NCBI GenBank assembly: GCA_934254985.1
Contig: CAKQMS010000014.1
Location: forward strand, 1 to 58,217
Origin: an uncultured Prevotella sp.
GTDB lineage: Bacteria; Bacteroidota; Bacteroidia; Bacteroidales; Bacteroidaceae
Reading direction: 5' to 3'
DNA: 58,217 bases
A model generated the notes under the pieces. That model was not told the DNA's origin and did no database searches. It worked only from the letters and a program-made list of their open reading frames with translations. The translations under genes and the position numbers were made by a program. Below, piece after piece: positions 48,540-57,924 of this stretch. The stretch's first letter is position 1. Every line of letters begins with the position of its first letter.

Positions 48540-51212
48540 ATGAGAAAGTTATTACTTTTATCTCTGCTTGCCATGGTATCTATCTTTGTGCATGCAGGTG
48601 AGAATGACTTGTGCTGGGACTATACTAATAAAGAAATCCCATCAGCAGGTCCTGACAACGGCTTGTATTATGCAGGCTATGTGAATGATGGCGAAGGCAA
48701 AAACCTTAGTTTGCATGGTGTGAAGCTTAATAGCTCTGGCTATGCTTATTTCGAGAAGGCTGCTGTTGCTGGTAAGCTTAAGCTCATTATCAGTAATCGT
48801 AAGAGTACTGCGGAGTTTAAGGTTGATGTTTGCCGTGGTACTATGGAAGGTGGCAAGCCTGTAAAGGGCGATTTGATTGCTACTACCGCTGCTGCTCAAG
48901 GACCAGAAGAGGTTGTTGTTGATCTCGACGAAACTGTTACTGGTGTGTATATCACTCGTAATACTTCTGCCGAGGGTGTGCTCTGTAAGGTACAGTTCGT
49001 AGAGAATGTGGCTCGTACATTCAAGGACTTTGAACTTGACTTCCAGAACATCTCTGCTATGCCAGAGACAAAGCCTGAGGGTGTGACTACTCTCGAAGGT
49101 TCTCCACGTGGCGATGCTCACGGCTTGAACAACTTCAAGATGGTTGTAAATGTTGATGGTCCTGTGAAGTTTACTTTCGGTGGTTGCCAGTATAGCAATA
49201 CCAATGCTACTATCATGAATGGTGAAACAGAGATTGGCTCTGTTGATGTTAAGACTCCTGGTTGCTATCATAATGGTGGCGTGGCTACATGGGTATACAA
49301 CTCTATGGACCCTGCTACTCTTACTATCATCGGTGCACAGTATACTCCTTATATCAAGGCTGAGGCTTGTGAATATGTTGCAGACTTGAAGATTACATAC
49401 TTCGATCAGAATGGCAATAAGCTTGGTGACGAAACTGTTGCTCCTGGTAGCGAGTTTACTCCTAAATATACTATTAAAGATCTTCCTGCTATCGAAGATG
49501 GCATGGCATTCCGTGGTTGGTTCACAAATGCAGGCATCAAGTTGACTGAAGGCACAAAGCTTGAGGCTGACACCCGCCTTAATGCTAAGGTAACTGCTAT
49601 CGAAAAGGCTGTTGCTGGCACACACTATGACTACGACCTCACAAAGAGCTCTTGGTATCAGGAAGACCACGAACTTATCACTATCGATGGTAACTACTAC
49701 AATAATCATGGTTGGCTGGCAAAGAGTATAAAGCTCGATGTTTCTTCACGTGCGGTGGTTCTTGTTAAGAACTGTCTCTATACAGCAGAGCAGGATGTTG
49801 TTGTTACTGATGCTGCTGGCAATCAGGTTGCAACCTTCCAGGGTAAGGCTGATGCTGATGGCGGAGCTGCTTCGTTCAAGTATGATGGCACTCCAACCAC
49901 TCTCACTATCACATTCCCTTCTTCTGCTTATGTTCATGGCTTAGAGGTTTACAATGTTGATGATTTCGTAGCTAAGGATGAGGCTACAGGCTACTATGTT
50001 ATTTCTTCTGGCGACGTTGCAAGCTTGATGCTTACTATCAAGTCGGCACAAGATGGCGACAAGATATTCCTTCCTAATGGTGTCTATGACTTCGGTCAGA
50101 CTGTTAAGACTCCTATCTCTGCCAACAACCTCTCTATTATTGGCCAGTCTACAGAGGGTGTAGTAATCAAGAATGCTCCTGATGCTAAGGTTGAAGGTCT
50201 TGGTTCTGCCGACCTCTTCCAGAACTCTTCTAAGAACCTCTATATCCAGGATCTTACTTTGCAGAATGACCTCGACTACTATAAGGCAGGTTCTGCAGGT
50301 CGTGCAGCCGTTATCCAAGATGGTGGTACAAAGACTATTATGAAGAATGTAAACCTCCGCTCATATCAGGATACTTACTATTCTAAGAGTGGTGACTACT
50401 ATTTCGAAGGTGGACTTATCCAAGGTACTGTCGACTATATCTGTGGTGGCGGTAGCGCTTACTTCAATGGCGTAACTCTCCTCAACAAGAGTCGTTCGGC
50501 TTCTGGCAATACTGGTGATTGCACTATTACTGCTGCTTATCCAAGAAATGCAGAAAAGGGATATGTATTCAACAACTGCTCTATCGAAACTGAAAGCAAG
50601 ACTTTCAACCTTGGTCGCTCATGGGGTGATGCAAAGGTTGCATATCTTAACACTACTATCAATAGCGGTAAGCTCGTTAATAGCCGTTGGACAGCTGCTG
50701 GTATGAACTCTGTTCCTGTTTACTTCAAGGAATACAATACTGTTGACAAGTCTGGCAACAACATGAATACTCCTAAGTCTAACATTATTGAGTTTACTCA
50801 CAAAAATGGTAACAAGACTATGGAGACCGTGCTTACAGAGGAAGAAGCTAAGGAGTTTACTCTCGACAAGTTCTTTACCGACTGGAATCCTGCTGAGGTT
50901 GCAGCTCAGGCTGAGGTTGACGCAGCAAACTTCGATGCTGAAGCTACATATCTCGTAGAAAAGGATGGTAAGTTCGTTGCTCTTATCAAGGGTGCTGACC
51001 TTTCTTCTTATTCTGAGGGAACTATCCGCAAGGCTAATGCTCGTGGAGGTTTCGGTGCTGCTGCCGATCTCGCTATCGTTACTGGCATCAAGAGCGTAGC
51101 TAATGTTGATAAGTCTACAAAGTCTGGCGTTATCTACGACCTCCTCGGTCGTCGCCTCCAGAACTTCAAGAAGGGTATCAACATCGTTGATGGCAAAAAG
51201 ATAATCAAGTAA
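48540..51212 (+). CDS. Multidomain secreted pectinesterase (CE8 family)
   Basis: Pectinesterase removes methyl groups from pectin, preparing it for the pectate lyases. 890 residues: signal peptide (1-19), two beta domains (about 20-280), a repeat-like module with YFDQNGNKLGDE…FRGWF (about 280-350), another beta domain (about 355-475), the CE8 beta-helix (about 485-800) and a sorting-type tail (about 845-890, YDLLGRRL…KGINIVDGKKIIK). Catalytic signatures: YQDTYY (Q610, D611), GTVDYICGG (D632) and LGRSW (R693, W695). The last is LGRPW in most relatives, so Pro has become Ser. Monocistronic with its own promoter. Confidence 0.92.
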   Translation: MRKLLLLSLLAMVSIFVHAGENDLCWDYTNKEIPSAGPDNGLYYAGYVNDGEGKNLSLHGVKLNSSGYAYFEKAAVAGKLKLIISNRKSTAEFKVDVCRGTMEGGKPVKGDLIATTAAAQGPEEVVVDLDETVTGVYITRNTSAEGVLCKVQFVENVARTFKDFELDFQNISAMPETKPEGVTTLEGSPRGDAHGLNNFKMVVNVDGPVKFTFGGCQYSNTNATIMNGETEIGSVDVKTPGCYHNGGVATWVYNSMDPATLTIIGAQYTPYIKAEACEYVADLKITYFDQNGNKLGDETVAPGSEFTPKYTIKDLPAIEDGMAFRGWFTNAGIKLTEGTKLEADTRLNAKVTAIEKAVAGTHYDYDLTKSSWYQEDHELITIDGNYYNNHGWLAKSIKLDVSSRAVVLVKNCLYTAEQDVVVTDAAGNQVATFQGKADADGGAASFKYDGTPTTLTITFPSSAYVHGLEVYNVDDFVAKDEATGYYVISSGDVASLMLTIKSAQDGDKIFLPNGVYDFGQTVKTPISANNLSIIGQSTEGVVIKNAPDAKVEGLGSADLFQNSSKNLYIQDLTLQNDLDYYKAGSAGRAAVIQDGGTKTIMKNVNLRSYQDTYYSKSGDYYFEGGLIQGTVDYICGGGSAYFNGVTLLNKSRSASGNTGDCTITAAYPRNAEKGYVFNNCSIETESKTFNLGRSWGDAKVAYLNTTINSGKLVNSRWTAAGMNSVPVYFKEYNTVDKSGNNMNTPKSNIIEFTHKNGNKTMETVLTEEEAKEFTLDKFFTDWNPAEVAAQAEVDAANFDAEATYLVEKDGKFVALIKGADLSSYSEGTIRKANARGGFGAAADLAIVTGIKSVANVDKSTKSGVIYDLLGRRLQNFKKGINIVDGKKIIK

Positions 51213-51292
51213 GTGAAGAGTGAAAAGTGAAGAGTGAAGAATCAAATAGCCATATAGACTAATGGATTCTTCACTCTTCGTTCTTCACTTTT
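51211..51292. repeat. Hairpin of the GTGAAGAGTGAAGAA family between pectinesterase and proA
   Basis: The left arm (51211-51243) and right arm (51265-51292) are near-perfect inverted repeats of the same units as at 36814. The right arm runs into the last codons of proA (stop at 51285-51287). Probably a bidirectional terminator for the two convergent genes. Confidence 0.8.
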
Positions 51293-52535
51293 CCCTTATT
51301 TGTCCTTCTCCTTCTATAATCCATTTGTACGTTGTCATTTCTTCCAACGCCATTGGACCACGAGGACCAAGCTTCTGTGTGCTTATGCCTATTTCTGCAC
51401 CTAATCCAAACTGTCCACCATCTGTGAAGCTTGTTGGTGCATTCCAATATACGCAAGCTGCATCTACCATAAGCTGGAACTTCTTTGCTGCTTCTGCATT
51501 CTGAGTTATTATAGCCTCGCTATGTCCTGAGCCATATTGCGATATATGGTCTGTTGCCTGGTCTATATCGTCTACAGTTCTTATCGCCATTTTCATGGCC
51601 ATAAACTCTGTGCCGAAGCTGTCGGCAGTAGCATGATTAAGCAAGTCGGTAGGGTAGTGACCATCCAATGCCGCATAAGCTCTTTCGTCGGCATAGATAG
51701 TTACGCCATTGTTTGCTAAAGGTTGGCAAACGGTAGGCAATGCTGCGAGCTTATCTTTATGTACTATCAAACAATCCAAGGCATTGCAAACGCTAACCCT
51801 TCGGCATTTTCCATTCTCTATGATGCGTGCAGCCATCTCGTTGTCGCCATCCTTATCTAAATAAGTATTCACCACTCCAGCTCCTGTTTCTATCACAGGC
51901 ACCTTGGCAGTATTGCGCACAAAGTCAATCAACTTTCTGCCACCTCGTGGTATGCACACATCTATATATCCCACGGCATTCAGCATTTCGCCTGTAGCCT
52001 CGTGGGTAGCAGGCATAAGTTCGGCTATAGCGGTATTTACACCCTGTTGCTGCAACACTTCGTGTATCAATTCTATTGCAGCCTTGCACGATTCTTCTGC
52101 ATCCTTGCCACCTTTCAGTATGCAAGCATTTCCACTCTTAAGACATAGTGAGAAAACGTCGAACGTAACGTTAGGGCGAGCTTCGTATATCACTCCTATC
52201 ACTCCGAAAGGCACGCTCACTCTCTTCAATCTCAGTCCATTGTCAAGAGTCTTCTGCTTGCTTTCTATGCCCAATGGCGAAGGCAACATGCTGACATGTC
52301 GCATATCTGCAGCAATACCTTTCAGTCTATCTTCCGTTAGCTGCAGTCTGTCGTAGAGTGGATTTGCCTTATCCATCTTTGCCAAGTCTTTAGCGTTAGC
52401 CGCTAACAGCATTGGCATCTTCTCGATAATGGCATCCGCCACCTTATTAAGTATCTCGTTTCTCTTCTCGTCGGTAAGCAATCCCAATGTCTTGCTTGCC
52501 GCCTTCACTCTCTTAAAAGTCTCTGTCAATTCCAT
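51285..52535 (-). CDS. proA: Glutamate-5-semialdehyde dehydrogenase (gamma-glutamyl phosphate reductase)
   Basis: ProA reduces gamma-glutamyl phosphate to the semialdehyde in proline synthesis. 416 residues, aldehyde dehydrogenase fold. Features: [25 protein letters not shown] and the catalytic Cys in [15 protein letters not shown]. No proB is adjacent in the window. Transcribed leftward from a region of palindromic repeats whose ends offer TAACTTTGC boxes at plus 52590-52598 and 52656-52664. Confidence 0.96.
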   Translation of the reverse strand: MELTETFKRVKAASKTLGLLTDEKRNEILNKVADAIIEKMPMLLAANAKDLAKMDKANPLYDRLQLTEDRLKGIAADMRHVSMLPSPLGIESKQKTLDNGLRLKRVSVPFGVIGVIYEARPNVTFDVFSLCLKSGNACILKGGKDAEESCKAAIELIHEVLQQQGVNTAIAELMPATHEATGEMLNAVGYIDVCIPRGGRKLIDFVRNTAKVPVIETGAGVVNTYLDKDGDNEMAARIIENGKCRRVSVCNALDCLIVHKDKLAALPTVCQPLANNGVTIYADERAYAALDGHYPTDLLNHATADSFGTEFMAMKMAIRTVDDIDQATDHISQYGSGHSEAIITQNAEAAKKFQLMVDAACVYWNAPTSFTDGGQFGLGAEIGISTQKLGPRGPMALEEMTTYKWIIEGEGQIREK

Positions 52536-52571
52536 ATCTTTATTGTTTGTGCTTGTTTAATGAAAGTTAGT

Positions 52572-52666
52572 GAGCGTAGCCTACCTTCTGCAAAGTTAGT
52601 GCAAGCGAGGGCAATGAAAGTTTATTTTCAGATTGCCGAGCGTAGCCTACCTTCTGCAAAGTTAGT
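52572..52666 (-). repeat. Palindromic repeat (third variant) upstream of proA
   Basis: GAGCGTAGCCTACCTTCTGC and the following nine bases occur twice as a perfect 29-bp direct repeat (52572-52600 and 52638-52666). Between them, GGCAAT…ATTGCC forms the central palindrome. The plan (TGCAAAG-TTAGTGCAAGCGAG, palindrome, GAGCGTAGCCTACCTT) is the same as in the GGAATAAC-type copies elsewhere, with a different core. On the minus strand the ends provide TAACTTTGC boxes for proA. Confidence 0.75.
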
Positions 52667-52817
52667 ATTTTATTTCTAATTTACCCTCTCGTTCTTAACT
52701 TTTTGCCATAAAAGTTTGATAGTCTGAATATTTATGCTTAAATTTGCCACAATCTCACAGTTTGCCCATTTGTAAGGGCGTGTGGGTTATTTACTGGTAA
52801 GGACGTTTACGGAACGT

Positions 52818-53073
52818 TATCTTTGAGTCTCGAATCTCGCAAATTTGAATACACTCAAAAAGAGAACGGCAACTGGAAGCGTCCACGACGGGTGTATTAT
52901 ATCCAAACGTGTAGGACATACTATTGTTTTTTTGGCAATGGCGTGTTTCTTATCGTTATATATTATAATGCGTCATGACGTGGGCTATCTGTGTTGTCTA
53001 TCCTTTGAGTGTAGGCAATGCGAGAGCCTGAGACTTGGGATGGACAAGAAGTAGAGACTCCCACGTCTTTTTT
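52818..53073 (+). ncRNA. Candidate structured RNA or leader with 3' terminator
   Basis: This lies in a 637-bp stretch (52536-53172) with no convincing gene. A TATCTTTG box at 52818-52825 predicts a start near 52830. Downstream, TACACTCAAA (52850-52859) is exactly complementary to TTTGAGTGTA (53004-53013). GACGTGGG (52977-52984) is exactly complementary to CCCACGTC (53060-53067), which is followed by TTTTTT. Smaller hairpins include CGTC-CAC-GACG near 52880 and AGGC/GCCT at 53013-53029. The two long pairings interleave, so they are either a pseudoknot or mutually exclusive. The 53173 gene starts 100 bp after the T-run. It could be a small RNA or an attenuator; the Rfam family is not determined. 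Confidence 0.5.
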
Positions 53074-53172
53074 AGTATCTATCAATTCAAACTTTATTCA
53101 CCGCCTATTCTAGGGAGTTCTATCAGGCATTTTGATATCTATTATTTCTCTTAACTCCTTAATTTTAAACTT

Positions 53173-54003
53173 ATGAGACATTTGTTATTTTTATTTTTGC
53201 TTGTTGTCAGTCAGACTGTAATGGGCAACGATTATGTTACAGTATTTAAGGCTAGTAGTAGTGTGTGTACTCCTATTACTATTAAATCATCTGCTGGTAA
53301 TTATACATTAACTTCTGAATTAAGAATTCCGAAATCTTTAAGCTGGTTTGAGGCTTTTGATTGTCAAGGTCGTAAATTAATGAATCCTGGTGGTAGTGTC
53401 TCTGTTGGTACAGGGCAGACAACAATACGTACTTATGTTTTTACTACATTATTCCCAAGTAGTCAAAATCAAAACGTAGAATCTGTGAATAGTAACACAA
53501 ACCAATCTTCTTATGGAGAATATAATTCTGATTATACTAAGGACTTAGCTGATAAATTAACAGATTATAGCACCTCTAAAGGATGGGATATTGATTATAA
53601 TAGTATTACAATTGATGCAGGCTATGGCTTCCCATATGGTGGCTTAGGATTGAGAGCTCGCTATATATCTTCTAGCGTGATAGGTGTTTCAGCAGCTTTG
53701 GGTTATAATACTAAATATGACGAAAATACAAATAACAACAAGCAATTATATTGGAATGCAGGATTGCAGTTTCATCTTAACAAGTTTATAGCCCTTGGTT
53801 TTTATGGAGGTCCACAATATTTTAAGGAGTTTGATAAAACAGATATAAGTTTTGGTGCATTTGTTGAATACTCTCATAAATTTACTGATATTATCGGAAT
53901 TACTGGAGGATTGGGCTGTGTTATAGATGGTGAACAAAAAGATACTAAGGGATTTTTTGCCGGTCACATTGGTCTTACGTTTGAAATCTTTGCAGATGAT
54001 TAA
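53173..54003 (+). CDS. Outer membrane beta-barrel-like protein (276 aa)
   Basis: A signal peptide (1-18, TVMGN) is followed by a beta domain (20-95), a Ser/Asn-rich linker (about 95-130) and about 150 residues of alternating amphipathic strands (IDAGYGFPYGGLGLRARYIS, GVSAALGYNTKYDE, FIALGFYGGPQYF, DISFGAFVEYSHKF, GFFAGHIGLTFEI) ending in an aromatic-type strand. This fits a small outer membrane barrel, but no named family is certain. Base composition is clearly more AT-rich than in neighbouring genes, suggesting transfer. No clear promoter is seen directly upstream, so expression may depend on read-through of the RNA element before it. Confidence 0.7.
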   Translation: MRHLLFLFLLVVSQTVMGNDYVTVFKASSSVCTPITIKSSAGNYTLTSELRIPKSLSWFEAFDCQGRKLMNPGGSVSVGTGQTTIRTYVFTTLFPSSQNQNVESVNSNTNQSSYGEYNSDYTKDLADKLTDYSTSKGWDIDYNSITIDAGYGFPYGGLGLRARYISSSVIGVSAALGYNTKYDENTNNNKQLYWNAGLQFHLNKFIALGFYGGPQYFKEFDKTDISFGAFVEYSHKFTDIIGITGGLGCVIDGEQKDTKGFFAGHIGLTFEIFADD

Positions 54004-54018
54004 AATAATTAAATAGAT

Positions 54019-54069
54019 AAAAACAATAAAAGAGAGATTATCAATGATATTCTCTCTTTTATTGTTTTT
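54019..54069. terminator. Bidirectional terminator after the barrel gene
   Basis: A perfect 19-bp stem (54019-54037 with 54051-54069, centred on AAAGAGAGA/TCTCTCTTT) with a 13-nt loop; A-rich on the left and T-rich on the right. It separates the convergent barrel and ATPase genes. Confidence 0.88.
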
Positions 54070-54091
54070 GGTATAAGTTTCTATATTTGTT

Positions 54092-55531
54092 CTATCCAAA
54101 CAAGCCAGCCAATGTTACTTGACAAGGGAACGTATCTGTATATTCGTTTTCGGCAAGAGGGGAGCTACCTATATATGTTAATAGGAAAGTCTTGTCACAG
54201 AATAGAGCTTCCATAGCTTCTTTGCGTTGGATGAGATGTGAGGCGTAGCTACTTGTTATGGTATATGGTGCTTTAGAATATTTCATTTCGCATAAGTTGG
54301 CTACATCGTCGCTACGATCAATGATAAGGTCTATTTGTAATCCCTCTGCATCCTTTTCACCACGAACGATATATGCCGACTCCATACTTGATATGCCACC
54401 TATTTGTAGTGCTTGTTTTATTTGACGAATATGTTGCAAGCATACTTCTTCGAAAGCAATACCTCTCCACGCTGTTAATTCCGACTCTTTAAGGTGGTGT
54501 TGCCAATAGTCTTCCTGCTTGATATTCTTGTTTTCTTTAAAATGAAGCCAAAACCAACAGAACGAATCCTTTAGCTTATAGCGCTCTTCACGATTAGATG
54601 CACCGAAAGGTACATATTTTATTATAAAGTCGCTACCGATGAGTGCCTTTAGCATTTTTGTAAATCCACCGTTAGGAATCATTTTGGCTTTCTCTGCAAG
54701 CTCTTGTCTGGTATATCCTGCATGTCGTTTGCCGAGTATACGGATGATATCCATACATTCTTCTGCATGGTCGAAGATGGAGTTGAATAGTCTATTGAAT
54801 TCGTCGCCCAACTTAGCATTACGTGAAAAGAATAATGCGTCGATATTTTGTGCAAGACTTAGCGATGGGTTAAAGAAATTCATATAGAAAGGTATTCCTC
54901 CAAGTATCATATAAGCCTGAACAATGTTGTAGCGCGACATTTGGATGTTTCTGCTATGATAGAAGTCTTCACATTCTTTTAGTGTAAATGGATAGAGCTT
55001 TATTTCGCCTGTAAGTCTACCATAAAGACCACCTTTGTTGTTTATCAAGTTATCTAACATCCATGATGTTGCCGAACCACATACTATTAGCATGAGGTTG
55101 TGACGAGTGTTGCCCCATCCATTCCAAAATGCTTCTAAGGCAGTAAGGAAGCCTGAGCGCGCTGTGTCCATCCATGGCAATTCATCTATGAATACTACCT
55201 GTCTGCTACCATTGTCGCTTGTTTCAAGAAATCTTTCCAACATAAAGAAAGCTTCCATCCACGACTTTGGCTGAGCCACGCCTTCCATTCCATGACGGAT
55301 TAGTGAGAAATAGAAGTTTTGCAACTGGTCTTTTAGTGATACTTTGCGTTGGCGGTCGTAAGGCGACAGACCCGTATGATGGAAAACCATATCGTCGTGG
55401 AAGACTTCGTTTATAAGAAATGTCTTGCCTACACGACGTCTACCATATATAGCTACGAACTCAGCTCTTCCGCTATTATAATAGCGTTTGAGTTCTGCAA
55501 TTTCGTTTTTCCTTCCTATAATTTCGCACAT
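54092..55531 (-). CDS. AAA+ ATPase with C-terminal DUF234-type nuclease-like domain
   Basis: A 479-residue protein of the archaeal-type ATPase family frequent in Bacteroidota. The Walker A is GRRRVGKTF (about residues 30-38), the Walker B VVFIDELPWMD (about 118-128), and VCGSATSWM is a sensor-like segment. A winged-helix middle (YTRQELAEKAKMIPNGGFTKMLK) is followed by a DUF234 C-terminal domain (about 370-470) with a DLIIDRSDDVANLCEMKYS segment resembling a PD-(D/E)XK core (D…EMK). The function is not established; an association with mobile DNA or defence is often suspected. A TATCTTTGC box lies upstream (plus about 55557-55565). Confidence 0.85.
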   Translation of the reverse strand: MCEIIGRKNEIAELKRYYNSGRAEFVAIYGRRRVGKTFLINEVFHDDMVFHHTGLSPYDRQRKVSLKDQLQNFYFSLIRHGMEGVAQPKSWMEAFFMLERFLETSDNGSRQVVFIDELPWMDTARSGFLTALEAFWNGWGNTRHNLMLIVCGSATSWMLDNLINNKGGLYGRLTGEIKLYPFTLKECEDFYHSRNIQMSRYNIVQAYMILGGIPFYMNFFNPSLSLAQNIDALFFSRNAKLGDEFNRLFNSIFDHAEECMDIIRILGKRHAGYTRQELAEKAKMIPNGGFTKMLKALIGSDFIIKYVPFGASNREERYKLKDSFCWFWLHFKENKNIKQEDYWQHHLKESELTAWRGIAFEEVCLQHIRQIKQALQIGGISSMESAYIVRGEKDAEGLQIDLIIDRSDDVANLCEMKYSKAPYTITSSYASHLIQRKEAMEALFCDKTFLLTYIGSSPLAENEYTDTFPCQVTLAGLFG

Positions 55532-55588
55532 AGTCTTTATCTATTAAGTCCTATGTGCAAAGATAGTGCTTTTTTTCTAAATTTAAGA

Positions 55589-55658
55589 ATAAAATTGGCT
55601 TTATTTAGCTACGAACCATATAAAAATAGGGCTTGTAGCTAAATAAAGCCAATTTTAT
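55589..55658. repeat. Perfect 24-bp inverted repeat with 22-nt loop
   Basis: The arms 55589-55612 and 55635-55658 are exact reverse complements (centred on GGCTTTATTTAGCTAC). It lies between the ATPase promoter and the ATPase remnant, inside a 456-bp gap (55532-55987). It is too far from any stop codon, and lacks the T-run, to be an ordinary terminator; it may mark an old mobile element or a recombination site. Confidence 0.85.
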
Positions 55659-55703
55659 ACTATGTTGCTCATGTTGTGCAAACTTTACTCTAATCTACTT
55701 TTG

Positions 55704-55784
55704 TCAAAGCCTTTTCAGCCACAAGTCCATGAAGCGGTCGTAGATGATATAGCCTTCGGGCTTTCTATATACCAGTTCTTTGTC
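55704..55784 (-). pseudogene. 3' remnant of a second AAA ATPase gene
   Basis: The minus strand reads DKELVYRKPEGYIIYDRFMD plus LWLKRL and a TGA stop, preceded in frame by another stop. The GYIIYDRFMDLWLKR pattern is what I recall from the C-termini of AAA ATPases of Bacteroidota. A continuation in a different frame is plausible for the next 50-60 bp upstream (YFCDREVETKNW). No intact start or ATP site remains. The surrounding 55785-55987 holds no gene that I can recognise. Confidence 0.5.
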
Positions 55785-55987
55785 TCAACCTCTCTATCGC
55801 AGAAATACTTCGGACTTTCATATCCTTGATAAATAAAAGGATTAGTTAATGTTCTGTTATTAAGCCTCATACGCCATTACAACTTTTGTGTTACAACTTT
55901 GTTGTAATGTCAAAGATACGACTTTTATTTGAATAGGCAAAAGAAAAAGGCAGAAAGTTGAGGGAAATACTCGATTTTCGCCATTTA

Positions 55988-57625
55988 TTAGCCTATCACA
56001 TTGCATAGTTGGTTGATAGCTGCATCAAAAGTGGTGAGGTCTTTTGCTCGCTTTCTGATGGATGTCTTGTAATTATAGATGGTTTGTGTAGAATAGAATA
56101 GAAGGGTGGCCAGTTCTTGCCCATCCGTAATTCCTAATCGCATCAGTGCATAGATGCGCAGTTCCTTGGTGAGACTGTTAGGGGCAGGAAGAACTATCTG
56201 CTTTTCTGGCAACAGCAGTTGGTTGAATTCATCCACGAAATTAGGGTATAAGTCCATAAAAGCCTTGTCGAATCGGATATAGAAACTTGAAGCTTCCTCT
56301 TCTGCCAGTTTATAGCTGTTGATGGCTGTCAGAAGATCGGCAGTTTGCTTTGCCTTGATTTTGCGGCTTACCAACTTGCGATAATCATCCAGTTTCTTGA
56401 TATATACGGCACTGATGTCCATAAACAATCGCATATAAGTCTCCCTGCGCTTATTGGTATTGAGCAGTTTCTGATTCAATTCCTCCAAGAGCGTATTCTG
56501 GTTCTTCACTTCCCTGCGACTCTTCGCCAAACGCTTGTTCATCCTGAAGGCAAAGAACGTCATCGCCAAGAAGCCAAGAGACACGATGCTTACTACAACC
56601 AGCGAAGCCGTGATGATGCGATTCTGACGTATTTCTCGCTGATGATTCGTCTTCGTGATAAGCGGAAGAATACGAGAAATCTCGACCATTCGAAGACGGT
56701 TGTTATAAAACTGAGCATCTTCCATCGAACAATAGATATACTTTGACACACGCTTTGCATACTTCGCATCCTTATTATATAAATAGGTGGAAAGTTCCTG
56801 AAGAGCCAAATTCTCTTTCAAGGGACAAACCTGGTCGGAGATGGCCGCCTCTACCAAATATTTCTCATATAAGTCCATTTGCTCATTGTCTTGATAATAA
56901 CGAGCTATACAATATGCAGCAGAAGCATGCACTCTACTGTCAATAGGACTGGCGGCAAGGGCTTTCTGATACCAGCCCAACACTTTCTTGTCTGTGCGAT
57001 GAAGCAAATACTCCAACTCTCCACTTAGATAATAATAGAGCGCAGATTGCTTGTTGCCTACATATTCAAGGGACTTGGCAAGATAGAGTCTTTTCTTATC
57101 TTGCATTTCATCCTTGAATTCAGACCTTTCGCAGAAAGCTCCCCAATAGTTATACATCCATGTCAAGATGTAATAATAGTATTGAATCAGCTTGGGTGAA
57201 ATGTCTTCTGGCTTCAAAGAAAGCAACAGATCTTCTGCCTGACTGTAGAAGCCACCTGTGGATAACACCGCAGCCCGATTGATCTTGTTGAGGTCAATGT
57301 AATAGGTATCATGCAACTGTTCTGCCAATTGCAGCCCCCTGTTGGCATATACCATGGCTGAGTCATATCGATAAGTATAATACTCACGATAGATTTGATA
57401 GTAAAGATTCAGGCACTCTCGTTTGCCGGAAGTAAGATTCAGTTTTTTCTTCATTCTTATGAGTTTCTTCTCTTTTTGGGAAGAGAACTCATCCCGACGA
57501 GCTATATATTGGTCCAGACGGTGAAGCAACTCATCCTCGTCCTCCAAATCCGCATTTCGGGAAAATGCTACATTTGCCACCATCGGCATCACCACCATCA
57601 TCAAGAGCCATACTATCTTCTTCAT
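55988..57625 (-). CDS. DUF6377-type membrane regulator (TPR sensor, transmembrane, HTH)
   Basis: 545 residues: signal peptide (1-21, VAFS), a tetratricopeptide-like helical sensor region (about 25-330), one membrane span (about 338-361, IITASLVVVSIVSLGFLAM), a coiled coil (about 365-400) and a C-terminal helix-turn-helix (about 495-530; LGITDGQELATLLFYSTQTIYNYKTSIRKRAK, a LuxR-like arrangement). This layout matches DUF6377 proteins, thought to sense a periplasmic signal and act on adjacent genes. It is transcribed divergently from the receptor gene at 57925, a likely target. A TATTTTTGC box lies at plus 57694-57702. Confidence 0.85.
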   Translation of the reverse strand: MKKIVWLLMMVVMPMVANVAFSRNADLEDEDELLHRLDQYIARRDEFSSQKEKKLIRMKKKLNLTSGKRECLNLYYQIYREYYTYRYDSAMVYANRGLQLAEQLHDTYYIDLNKINRAAVLSTGGFYSQAEDLLLSLKPEDISPKLIQYYYYILTWMYNYWGAFCERSEFKDEMQDKKRLYLAKSLEYVGNKQSALYYYLSGELEYLLHRTDKKVLGWYQKALAASPIDSRVHASAAYCIARYYQDNEQMDLYEKYLVEAAISDQVCPLKENLALQELSTYLYNKDAKYAKRVSKYIYCSMEDAQFYNNRLRMVEISRILPLITKTNHQREIRQNRIITASLVVVSIVSLGFLAMTFFAFRMNKRLAKSRREVKNQNTLLEELNQKLLNTNKRRETYMRLFMDISAVYIKKLDDYRKLVSRKIKAKQTADLLTAINSYKLAEEEASSFYIRFDKAFMDLYPNFVDEFNQLLLPEKQIVLPAPNSLTKELRIYALMRLGITDGQELATLLFYSTQTIYNYKTSIRKRAKDLTTFDAAINQLCNVIG

Positions 57626-57693
57626 TGTCCTTTGTTTGTTATTGTTCTTACCTGTTTTTGCTTTGTTATGAAAGAGAATAGTCCTTTACGACT

Positions 57694-57702
57694 GCAAAAA
57701 TA
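57694..57702 (-). promoter_or_regulatory. -7 box of the DUF6377 gene
   Basis: TATTTTTGC on the minus strand, about 70 bp before the start codon. Confidence 0.55.
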
Positions 57703-57849
57703 CGACTTTTATACTTCTTTTCAACATCTACTCTCATAAAAAGTATTAATTCTATATATATTCTGATTATTAGACAGTTAAGTCTTTGTAAGAGTACCTG
57801 CGCATCTACTCAAGCCCTACACACAGCACCAAGGTGTCTAAAATCAATC

Positions 57850-57858
57850 TATCTTTGC
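57850..57858 (+). promoter_or_regulatory. -7 box of the receptor gene at 57925
   Basis: TATCTTTGC, about 67 bp upstream of the start codon; no clear TTTG at the -33 distance. Confidence 0.6.
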
Positions 57859-57924
57859 TATCGAAATCGAACAGCATTCGAATCAGACCTAAATATTTTG
57901 GAATAAACAAAAATAAATATAATA

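Noticed and set aside
52845..53054. 69-codon open frame reading MNTLKKRTATGSVHDG…
   Set aside because: It lies entirely within the structured RNA candidate, overlaps both long-range stems and has no recognisable domain. I treat it as a chance frame, though conservation of its protein sequence would reverse this.
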